Source: Flavobacterium endophyticum
GTDB taxonomy: Bacteria; Bacteroidota; Bacteroidia; Flavobacteriales; Flavobacteriaceae
Direction: 5' to 3'
Length of the DNA: 64,000 nucleotides
Assembly (NCBI RefSeq): GCF_003634455.1
Contig: NZ_RBLC01000001.1
Location: forward strand, 2,002,417 to 2,066,416
In this document: positions 8,336-16,432 of the stretch, piece by piece
Layout: each line of letters begins with the position of its first letter
Position numbering within the stretch: position 1 is the first letter of the stretch
Notes under the pieces: generated by a model
Told to the model about the DNA's origin: nothing
Database searches by the model: none
What the model saw: only the letters and a program-made list of their open reading frames with translations
Translations under genes and position numbers: made by a program

Positions 8336-10507
8336 ATGATGAATTCACGAAAGATTACCGCATTGCTATTATTCTTGTGCATGTCGGTTTTTGGCCAGCA
8401 GAAATTAACTCTTGAGGAAATCTGGGGAGGAGCATTTAGGGCCGAAGGAATGGAAGAATTACAATCCTTAAAAAACACCAATCAATATACTGTTTTAAAT
8501 TTTGATCGACCGTCAAGAAGCATGCAGATTGACTTGTACGACTATGCAACTTTGAAGAAAGTCTCGACCTTAATTGATACGAAAAATCATAAAGATCTTC
8601 CGATGATTGACAGTTATACTTTCAATTCAAAAGAAAATATGATTTTGATTGCTTGCGAATCGGACCAGATTTTCCGCCATTCTTTTGTGGCCGACTATTA
8701 TTTGTATGATATCCAAACCAAGCAATTGACAAAATTGTTTGATTTTAAGATTCAGGAGCCTACTTTTTCTCCAGACGGAACCCAGATTGCGTATGCAAAA
8801 GACAATAATTTGTTTGTCTATAATCTTCAATCTAAGACTTCAAAACAGATTACGACTGATGGAAAGAAAAACGCAGTCATCAATGGTATTACGGACTGGG
8901 TTTATGAAGAAGAATTCTCTTTCGTAAAAGCATTTGACTGGAATGCCTCAAGCGACAAAATAGCTTTTATCCGATTTGATGAAACTGAAGTGCCTGAGTT
9001 TTCAATGGATCTTTTTAATCAGGGTCTTTATCCAGTGCAGCAGGTTTTCAAATATCCGAAAGCAGGAGAAAAGAACGCGCTGGTTTCGTTGCATATTTAT
9101 GATGTTAAGGCCAATGCTGCAAAACAAATCAACTTAGGAAGTTATACTGATTTTTACATTCCAAGAATAAAATGGACGAATGAAGCGAATGTCTTGAGTG
9201 CTCAAGTCATCAACAGGCACCAGAATAATTTAGACCTGCTTTTTGTGGATGGAACATCAGGTGTAGCAAATGTTATCTTGAATGAAAAAGACAAAGCGTA
9301 TGTTGATATCACCGACAATCTTACGTTTCTAAAAGATAACAGTTTTATCTGGACAAGCGAGAAAGACGGTTTCAACCATATTTACCACTACGACAAAACT
9401 GGAAAGCTGAAAAATCAAATCACAAAAGGAAACTGGGAAGTCACTGCTTATTATGGTTTGGATGAAAAAACAGCAACTATTTTCTACCAATCAGTCGAAA
9501 ACGGTTCCATCAACAGAGATGTATATTCTATAAAAGTAAGCGGAAAAGACAAGAAAAGACTTTCTTCTGCAACCGGAACCAATTCGGCAACCTTCAGCCC
9601 AAACTTTCAGTTCTATATTAATACATTCTCTAATGCCACGACTCCGGCGCAATATTCTTTGAATGATGCAAAAACAGGCAAAGAAGTACAATCTATCAAA
9701 AAGAACGAGGCCTTACAATCAAAGTTGAAAGCCTACGATTTGCCTTCAAAAGAATTTTTTGAACTTACTACAGAAAAAGGACATAAGCTGAATGCTTGGA
9801 TGATCAAGCCGAAGAATTTTGATGCCTCTAAAAAATATCCAGTTTTGATGTTCCAATATTCAGGTCCAGGTTCACAAGAAGTGGCAAATAATTGGATCGA
9901 TACGAACGACTTGTGGTATATGATGCTTTCGCAGCAAGGTTATATCGTAGCTTGCGTTGACGGAAGAGGTACAGGTTTCAAAGGTGCTGATTTTAAAAAA
10001 GTAACTTATAAAGAATTAGGAAAATTCGAAGTTGAAGACCAAATTGATGCTGCAAAAGTACTCGGAAAATACAATTATGTTGACAACAGCAGAATTGGAA
10101 TCTGGGGATGGAGTTATGGCGGTTTTATGTCTTCCAACTGTATCTTAAAAGGGAACGACGTTTTCAAAATGGCTATCGCCGTTGCGCCGGTAACAAACTG
10201 GAGATTCTATGATTCAGTTTATACAGAAAGATACATGCAGACGCCACAAGAAAATGCTTCTGGATATGACCAAAACTCACCGATCAATCATGTCAGCAAG
10301 CTAAAAGGGAAATACCTTTTAATTCACGGAAGTGCCGATGACAACGTACATGTGCAAAACACAATGCTGATGATCGAAGCTTTAGTACAAGCCAACAAAC
10401 AATTTGATTGGGCGATCTACCCTGACAAAAACCACGGAATCTATGGTGGAAAAACCAGATTGCAGCTATATACAAAAATGACAAACTTTATTAAAGAGAA
10501 CCTATAA
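8336..10507 (+). CDS. DPP IV-type S9 peptidase
   Basis: Dipeptidyl peptidase IV removes Xaa-Pro or Xaa-Ala dipeptides from peptide N-termini, usually in the periplasm or at the surface in Bacteroidota. The 723-residue protein has a signal peptide (about 1-20, ending VFGQ), a beta-propeller domain (about 40-460) with the DPP IV double-Glu motif DWVYEEEFSF, and an alpha/beta hydrolase domain with GWSYGG (Ser593), HGSADDN (Asp668) and DKNHG (His700), which form the catalytic triad. ATG at 8336 or 8339 is possible. The first peptide transporter gene begins on the very next base after its stop, so hydrolysis and uptake are probably linked. Confidence 0.92.
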   Translation: MMNSRKITALLLFLCMSVFGQQKLTLEEIWGGAFRAEGMEELQSLKNTNQYTVLNFDRPSRSMQIDLYDYATLKKVSTLIDTKNHKDLPMIDSYTFNSKENMILIACESDQIFRHSFVADYYLYDIQTKQLTKLFDFKIQEPTFSPDGTQIAYAKDNNLFVYNLQSKTSKQITTDGKKNAVINGITDWVYEEEFSFVKAFDWNASSDKIAFIRFDETEVPEFSMDLFNQGLYPVQQVFKYPKAGEKNALVSLHIYDVKANAAKQINLGSYTDFYIPRIKWTNEANVLSAQVINRHQNNLDLLFVDGTSGVANVILNEKDKAYVDITDNLTFLKDNSFIWTSEKDGFNHIYHYDKTGKLKNQITKGNWEVTAYYGLDEKTATIFYQSVENGSINRDVYSIKVSGKDKKRLSSATGTNSATFSPNFQFYINTFSNATTPAQYSLNDAKTGKEVQSIKKNEALQSKLKAYDLPSKEFFELTTEKGHKLNAWMIKPKNFDASKKYPVLMFQYSGPGSQEVANNWIDTNDLWYMMLSQQGYIVACVDGRGTGFKGADFKKVTYKELGKFEVEDQIDAAKVLGKYNYVDNSRIGIWGWSYGGFMSSNCILKGNDVFKMAIAVAPVTNWRFYDSVYTERYMQTPQENASGYDQNSPINHVSKLKGKYLLIHGSADDNVHVQNTMLMIEALVQANKQFDWAIYPDKNHGIYGGKTRLQLYTKMTNFIKENL

Positions 10508-12019
10508 ATGGAAATGACCGACCCGAATACCCCCGCAGTCCAAGTACCAACAATTGAAGATATCCAAAACTTTGAAGGAAAATATCCAAGACAGTTATGG
10601 TATCTGTTTTTAGTAGAAATGTGGGAACGTTTCTGTTTTTATGGAATGCGAGGCGTCTTGACTTTTTTTATGGTCGACCAGCTTTTATTAAAAGATGATG
10701 CTGCCAACTTGCAATACGGAGCGATTCAAGCATTTGTTTATGCCTTTACTTTTATCGGTGGTATTTTTGCCGACAAAATATTAGGATTTAGAAAATCGCT
10801 TTTCTTTGGCGGAATCGTAATGATCTTAGGGAATTTGCTGATAGCATTTTCTCCTCAAACTATGTTTTATTATGGAATAGCCTTTTCTATAATCGGTACC
10901 GGTTTCTTTAAGCCGAATATTTCCTCGATGGTTGGAGAGTTGTACCATGAAAAAGACCCAAGAAGAGATGCAGGTTATGGAATGTTTTATGCCGGAATCA
11001 ATATCGGTGGACTTTTTGGTGGAGCATTGTGTATTTATTTAGGAAAATACCATTCATGGACATTGTGCTTCCTTTCAGCGGCAATCGTAATGGCTTTAGG
11101 GCTGATCACTTTCCTTGTTACAAAAAAACACTTAGGTCCGATTGGAGATTCTCCACTCTTGAACTTATCCGTAAGCAAAAGAAAATTCAGGGAAATTGCG
11201 GTATATGTATGCTCATTGCTTAGCATCCCCTTTATTTTTATAATGGTAAAAAATACAGACTATACAGATTATTTCATGTATACGATTGGCGCAATTGCGG
11301 TATTGTATTTTACATATGAACTGTTTAACCTGAAAAATGCCAGCCTACAGAAAAAATTATTTGCAGCATTCCTGTTTATTTTCTTTTACTTCTTATTTAA
11401 TGCAATTTATGAGCAAAGCGGAGGATCACTGTCTCTTTTTGCAAAAGATAACTTGAGCCACAGTTTATTGTTTTTCAACATTGACCCTAATATTGTAAAC
11501 AACAGTTCTAACACTTTATTCGTAATTATTTTAAGCCCAATTATTGGTCTTTTATGGCTTTGGCTGGCGAAGAAGAAAATCGAGCCGAATACGATTATAA
11601 AATTTGGAATTGGTTTCTTGTTCCTTTCAGCATCATTCTACCTTTTCTATTACACAAGATTTTTCGCGAATTCTGAAGGTATAACTTCTTTGAATTTGTT
11701 CACTTTTGCCTATTTAATCACTACAATCGGAGAGCTTTGTCTTGGTCCGATTGGAATGTCAATCATTACTAAACTATCGCCAAAAAGACTTTTCGGAATG
11801 ATGATGGGATTGTGGTTCTTGGCAAGTGCTTTCGGCCAATTAGCTGCAGGAAAATTAGGTGCGGCAATGTCGAAATCAAATACAGGCGATGATTTGGTGT
11901 CAAAATTACAATCATACACAGATGGATATTATACTTTAGCAATATATTCTCTAATTGCAGGAGTGTTCCTAATCGTAGCAACTCCATTGATTAAAAAATT
12001 GATGCAAGAAGTCAAATAA
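10508..12019 (+). CDS. POT-family proton-coupled peptide transporter (copy 1)
   Basis: POT transporters import di- and tripeptides with protons. This 503-residue copy has the family marks: EMWERF with the ExxER proton motif (TM1), GTGFFKPNIS (TM4 Lys), YEQSGGSL with Glu302 (TM7), and GELCLGPIGMS (TM10 Glu). Its TM7-TM8 loop is short, the ordinary bacterial form. It abuts the DPP IV gene with no gap and is 24 bp from the second POT gene. This is the most standard member of the triplet. Substrate range is not readable from sequence. Confidence 0.92.
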   Translation: MEMTDPNTPAVQVPTIEDIQNFEGKYPRQLWYLFLVEMWERFCFYGMRGVLTFFMVDQLLLKDDAANLQYGAIQAFVYAFTFIGGIFADKILGFRKSLFFGGIVMILGNLLIAFSPQTMFYYGIAFSIIGTGFFKPNISSMVGELYHEKDPRRDAGYGMFYAGINIGGLFGGALCIYLGKYHSWTLCFLSAAIVMALGLITFLVTKKHLGPIGDSPLLNLSVSKRKFREIAVYVCSLLSIPFIFIMVKNTDYTDYFMYTIGAIAVLYFTYELFNLKNASLQKKLFAAFLFIFFYFLFNAIYEQSGGSLSLFAKDNLSHSLLFFNIDPNIVNNSSNTLFVIILSPIIGLLWLWLAKKKIEPNTIIKFGIGFLFLSASFYLFYYTRFFANSEGITSLNLFTFAYLITTIGELCLGPIGMSIITKLSPKRLFGMMMGLWFLASAFGQLAAGKLGAAMSKSNTGDDLVSKLQSYTDGYYTLAIYSLIAGVFLIVATPLIKKLMQEVK

Positions 12020-12043
12020 CAAAATAGAATAAATAAATTTAGA

Positions 12044-14188
12044 ATGTCAGAAATCTCATCCAATAACGATTTTTTCAAATCAAAAGTTTTAGGCCATCCA
12101 TCAGGATTATTCGTTTTGTTTTTTACTGAAATGTGGGAACGATTCTCTTTCTACGGAATGAGAGTCTTGTTGATTAATTTTTTGACCATGGCCGCTATCG
12201 GAACCAATCCGGGCTGGGAATGGTCTTCAGAAAATGCCGGAGCTTTATTCGGAACCTATGCCGGACTTTTATACCTGACCCCAATTGCGGGTGGTATCAT
12301 TGCCGATAAATTCACAGGCTATCGCTGGGCAGTTGTTATCGGGGCAATAATCATGACTTTAGGTCATGCTTCTATGGCGCTTGAAACCGAATTTTCACTT
12401 TATTTTGGACTAGTTTTGCTGGTTATCGGTACGGGTTTCTTTAAGCCGAATATGACTTCTATTATCTCTGAAATGTACAAAGACCTGCCTGAGAAAAAAG
12501 ACGGCGCGTATACTATCTTTTACATGGGAGTGAACGCAGGAGCTTTCTTCGGAATGATGCTGTGCGGTTATCTTGCCGAAAAAGTTGGCTGGAGCTGGGG
12601 CTTTGGATTAGCTGGAATTTTTATGCTTTTGGGCTCTTTGCAATTCTGGTTGGCAAAACCTTTGTTCGGAACTATTGGAGATGTTCCTAAAAAATCTAAA
12701 CTTGTTGAAGCGATTTCGCCAGACGGACAGATTGACATTACAAAACCACAGGCTGAAGTTAAGCCAGAAGACAAAAGAAATCCTTTTACGATGCTGGATA
12801 AGGTGTTGATAGTAATCACTTCCATAATCGGATTGTTGTATTTGATTGATGATCCTGCTTCTAAAATTGCAAACATTCATCTTCTGCCTCAGGAATTTTT
12901 AATTTCAAAAGATATTTTGCCAGGCTCTTTAGTCATAACAATAATCGGATTGGTCTTATTCTTGTTCTTGGTAATTTCTAGAATTGCGCGTTATACAAGA
13001 ATAGTCCGTGACAGAATGATTGCGGTTATTATCTTTGCTTTCTTCACCGTTTTCTTTTGGCTGTCGTTTGAGCAAGGAGCAACTTCATTAGTACTTTTTG
13101 CAAGAGATTTTACAGACCGAACTTTGATGGGGAACCAAGCGATTATTTTTAATATCGTAAATACGCTTCTGACCATAATTCCATTGATTCTGATTTCTTG
13201 GGTATTGTTCCTGCTGTTCAAGCAGACTTATAAAAGAATATCAACTTCAAATATTATTCTAGCCATAAGTTTTCTAGGCGTTTGGGGAATTGTCATCTGG
13301 ATGTTGAATAACGATTACAATTCAAAAGCGTACGAACTGAAATATCAAGCGATTAAGACCGCTCAAATTGATGAAAAGACCAAAAAGCAAAATGTCGATG
13401 AAAACGGAGACTTGGTTTTTGATTTTAATCCAGTAACAGAAACTACGGTATTAAAGCCGACAGACGAAGTTGTTGACAAGACTGTTACGATTTCGAGCAA
13501 AGAACTGCTGAAAGTGAATGACAAAGTAGCACTTCATAATGAAATCGGGAATTTTGTTTACCTGACAAAAGATTTAGAAGCGAAGATCAGAAACGATTAT
13601 AAAAAAGCAACCAAAGATTCTCAGATTATAAAGGCCGAAATAACCCAGCTTAAAGAAAATCAAGTGGAAGTCACGACTTCTTGGTTCAGTATCCTAAATT
13701 CATTCTTTATTATTGCTTTTGCTTCCATGTTTTCTAAATGGTGGGACAGCAAATACAATCCTAGTGCAGCAGTTAAATACGGCCTAGGACTGATTATTAT
13801 GGGCTTAGGATTTGCCATATTGGCGTACGGAGCAAAAGTTATTCCTTCTGGCGCTGAAGCTGGAGCAGTAAGAGTTAGCATGATTTGGCTTATATTCGCA
13901 TATATATTCCATACACTAGGAGAATTATGCCTATCGCCAGTTGGTTTGTCATATGTCAGCAAATTGGTGCCTGGAAGAATGATTGCATTTATGTTCGGGA
14001 TGTGGTATCTTGCGATTGCAATCGGAAATAAATTGGCAGGTTCGCTAGGCGGAATGATTGAAGGCATTACTAAAGAATACGATATGAGTACATTCTTCCT
14101 GATTTTTACGATAGTCCCTATTGTAGCCGGATTGATTGTTACAGCATTAAATCCCGTATTGAAGAAATTAATGCACGGAGTACGATAA
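12044..14188 (+). CDS. POT-family peptide transporter with large periplasmic insertion (copy 2)
   Basis: The 714-residue protein keeps the POT motifs: EMWERFSFYGMR, GTGFFKPNMTS, SFEQGATSL with Glu343, and GELCLSPVGLS. It is about 200 residues longer than copy 1. The extra sequence lies mainly between TM7 and TM8: two added hydrophobic helices (about 360-420), then a charged soluble segment (about 420-545), before the family sequence resumes at TSWFSILNSFF. By the usual POT topology this segment would be periplasmic. A smaller hydrophilic insertion sits at about 212-246, between the two halves. It lies 22 bp before copy 3. Confidence 0.92.
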   Translation: MSEISSNNDFFKSKVLGHPSGLFVLFFTEMWERFSFYGMRVLLINFLTMAAIGTNPGWEWSSENAGALFGTYAGLLYLTPIAGGIIADKFTGYRWAVVIGAIIMTLGHASMALETEFSLYFGLVLLVIGTGFFKPNMTSIISEMYKDLPEKKDGAYTIFYMGVNAGAFFGMMLCGYLAEKVGWSWGFGLAGIFMLLGSLQFWLAKPLFGTIGDVPKKSKLVEAISPDGQIDITKPQAEVKPEDKRNPFTMLDKVLIVITSIIGLLYLIDDPASKIANIHLLPQEFLISKDILPGSLVITIIGLVLFLFLVISRIARYTRIVRDRMIAVIIFAFFTVFFWLSFEQGATSLVLFARDFTDRTLMGNQAIIFNIVNTLLTIIPLILISWVLFLLFKQTYKRISTSNIILAISFLGVWGIVIWMLNNDYNSKAYELKYQAIKTAQIDEKTKKQNVDENGDLVFDFNPVTETTVLKPTDEVVDKTVTISSKELLKVNDKVALHNEIGNFVYLTKDLEAKIRNDYKKATKDSQIIKAEITQLKENQVEVTTSWFSILNSFFIIAFASMFSKWWDSKYNPSAAVKYGLGLIIMGLGFAILAYGAKVIPSGAEAGAVRVSMIWLIFAYIFHTLGELCLSPVGLSYVSKLVPGRMIAFMFGMWYLAIAIGNKLAGSLGGMIEGITKEYDMSTFFLIFTIVPIVAGLIVTALNPVLKKLMHGVR

Positions 14189-14210
14189 TAACTAAACTAA
14201 ACTATAATAA

Positions 14211-15926
14211 ATGGAAACAACAGTAAAGCAATCACACCCGAAAGGCCTTTGGTATCTATTCGGAACAGAAATGTGGGAAAGATTTGGATATTATTTGATG
14301 TTAGGGATATTCTCCCTTTACATGCTTGACGGATGGAATAATGGTGGTATGGGCTTTGACCCTGCTAAAAAATCCGATATCTACGGGACGTATCTAGGTC
14401 TTGTGTATCTGACTCCTTTTATCGGAGGATTGCTTGCTGATAGAGTTTTAGGCTATAGAAGATCGATCGTCATGGGAGGCTTGATGATGGCAGCAGGTTA
14501 TTTCTTGCTTTCTATTCATAGCGAGATGACTTTCTATATAGCATTATTCTGTATTATCTTAGGAAACGGATTCTTTAAGCCGAATATCTCAACGCTGGTT
14601 GGAAATTTATACAGCAGCGATGAAATGAAAGATAAAAAAGATGCAGGTTATAATATCTTTTACATGGGAATCAACGTAGGAGCTTTTATCTGTAATTTCG
14701 TTGCCGCATACATGAGAATCAACTACGGATGGGGGCACGCGTTTGCTGCTGCTGGAGTCGGAATGTTGATTGGTGTAGTTGTATTCTTGATCGGAACAAA
14801 ACACATAAAACATGTAGATGTTATTAAACCAGTCGAAAAAGGGGATATGTCAACTGGAAAAATTCTTGGTTTGACAGTTCTTCCAATGTTTATTTTCGGA
14901 ATAATCGGGTATTTGATTCCTGGAAATTTCTTAGGTTCTGATACTAACGATGCCTTTATTATTGGATGTTTGCCAGTTATCGGGTTCTTCATTTACTTGG
15001 CATTTAAAGCTGAGGCGAAAGAAAGTCGAGCGATTAAAGCACTTTTGGCTGTGTTTACTTGTGTGATTTTGTTCTTTGCAATTTTTCACCAAAATGGAGA
15101 CGCACTAACCGTTTGGGCAGAAGATCATACAGACAGAAGCATGCCGACTGCAGTTTCTAATGTAGCCGATGAATTAGGAATGGCACAAGTTGTTGTAAAC
15201 AATGATATCGTTTCGGCTGACCAAGCTACATTTGATAAAACAATTGCCGAAATGAGAGCTAAAGAAGAAGCAATGCCAGCTGTTTCTAAAGAAGAATTAA
15301 AAGCAAAAGCAGATTATTCAAGCGAAATCGGACAGCTAGAAAAATCAAGAAAATATTTTGCAACCTTGCCTGGAGATCAAGTTCCGGCCAAAGGAACAAA
15401 CTTAAAATTGTATTCAACAGAATTGTACCAATCTATTAACCCATTCTGGGTAGTAGTCTTGACGCCATTGGTGGTAGGTGTATTTGGTTTTATGAGAAGA
15501 AGAAAAAAAGAACCTAGCACGCCAACAAAAATCTTTATCGGTTTGGTAATTACAGCTCTTTCGGCTTTAGTAATGGTAGGTGCTGTTTTTGCAACAAACG
15601 ATATGACTTTAAAAGCAAGTTCTTGGTGGCTGATTGCTTCGTATGGTGTAATTACCATTGGAGAATTATGCCTTTCTCCAATGGGACTGTCACTTGTTTC
15701 AAAACTTTCTCCTCCAAGGATAACCGCTTTGATGATGGGTGGTTTCTTTTTGGCGATTTCTGTCGGAAATAAACTTTCAGGAATGCTATCATCACTTTGG
15801 GAAAAAATACCTCAAAAAGAAAACTTCTTTTTCCTTAACTTCGGTTTAGTTTTAGCTGCGGCAATAGTATTGCTGTTGATGTTAAAATGGTTAAATCGAG
15901 TAATGAAAGAGAATAATGTAGCCTAA
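14211..15926 (+). CDS. POT-family peptide transporter with periplasmic insertion and altered TM7 (copy 3)
   Basis: The 571-residue protein has EMWERFGYYLM, GNGFFKPNIS and GELCLSPMGLS, so proton motif, TM4 Lys and TM10 Glu are kept. In TM7 the family Glu is replaced: the segment reads FHQNGDAL with His293, where copies 1 and 2 have Glu. Between TM7 and TM8 there is a soluble insertion of about 100 residues (about 300-400), Ala- and Glu-rich and probably helical, unrelated by eye to the insertion in copy 2. The next gene, a secreted thioredoxin-like protein, follows after 41 bp. Different substrate or coupling from copy 1 is possible but not shown. Confidence 0.92.
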   Translation: METTVKQSHPKGLWYLFGTEMWERFGYYLMLGIFSLYMLDGWNNGGMGFDPAKKSDIYGTYLGLVYLTPFIGGLLADRVLGYRRSIVMGGLMMAAGYFLLSIHSEMTFYIALFCIILGNGFFKPNISTLVGNLYSSDEMKDKKDAGYNIFYMGINVGAFICNFVAAYMRINYGWGHAFAAAGVGMLIGVVVFLIGTKHIKHVDVIKPVEKGDMSTGKILGLTVLPMFIFGIIGYLIPGNFLGSDTNDAFIIGCLPVIGFFIYLAFKAEAKESRAIKALLAVFTCVILFFAIFHQNGDALTVWAEDHTDRSMPTAVSNVADELGMAQVVVNNDIVSADQATFDKTIAEMRAKEEAMPAVSKEELKAKADYSSEIGQLEKSRKYFATLPGDQVPAKGTNLKLYSTELYQSINPFWVVVLTPLVVGVFGFMRRRKKEPSTPTKIFIGLVITALSALVMVGAVFATNDMTLKASSWWLIASYGVITIGELCLSPMGLSLVSKLSPPRITALMMGGFFLAISVGNKLSGMLSSLWEKIPQKENFFFLNFGLVLAAAIVLLLMLKWLNRVMKENNVA

Positions 15927-15967
15927 ACGGCATTATTTTTGAAACCAATATTCAAAACTATAAAAAA

Positions 15968-16429
15968 ATGAAAAAACTACTTTTAGTACTATTTTTAGCT
16001 GTAGGCTCAATAGCTGCAGTTCAAGCTCAGGAAGTAAAATGGCTTACATTAGATCAAGCCCTTGCTGCGCAAAAGAAAAAGCCGAAACCAATTTTTATGG
16101 ACGTGTACACGGATTGGTGTGGACCATGTAAGATGTTAGACAAGAATACTTTTCAGTCTAAAGAAGTAGCAGAATACATCAATGCTAATTATTATGCTGT
16201 GAAATTTAATGCTGAAGGCGATTCTGAAGTGACCTACAAAGGGAAAAAATATACAAATCCAAAATACGATGCGGCACGTAAAGGCCGTAATGCGGTACAT
16301 GATTTTACAATGTTCCTGAAAGTGCAAGGATATCCGTCAATGTATATTTTTGATAGCAAAGGAGAGGTAAAAAGCCCAATTGTAGGCTATCATACTCCTG
16401 AGCAGTTAATGCCCCTAATCAAAGTTTAA
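15968..16429 (+). CDS. secreted thioredoxin-like protein
   Basis: A 153-residue protein with a signal peptide (about 1-20, ending AVQAQ) and a thioredoxin fold carrying WCGPC (Cys51, Cys54), so it should be a periplasmic thiol oxidoreductase. The cis-Pro region reads VQGYPSMYIFDSKGE near residues 118-132. Size and wording resemble the DUF255/thioredoxin_7 type common in Bacteroidota. It is the last gene of the DPP IV-POT block. A role in keeping disulfides or heme and cysteine-containing peptides in shape is guesswork; only the redox motif is solid. Confidence 0.85.
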   Translation: MKKLLLVLFLAVGSIAAVQAQEVKWLTLDQALAAQKKKPKPIFMDVYTDWCGPCKMLDKNTFQSKEVAEYINANYYAVKFNAEGDSEVTYKGKKYTNPKYDAARKGRNAVHDFTMFLKVQGYPSMYIFDSKGEVKSPIVGYHTPEQLMPLIKV

Positions 16430-16432
16430 ATT

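Noticed and set aside
13660-14067. A 135-codon minus-strand frame inside the second POT gene
   Set aside because: Shadow of a conserved transmembrane coding region; Pro- and Ile-rich with no recognisable features.
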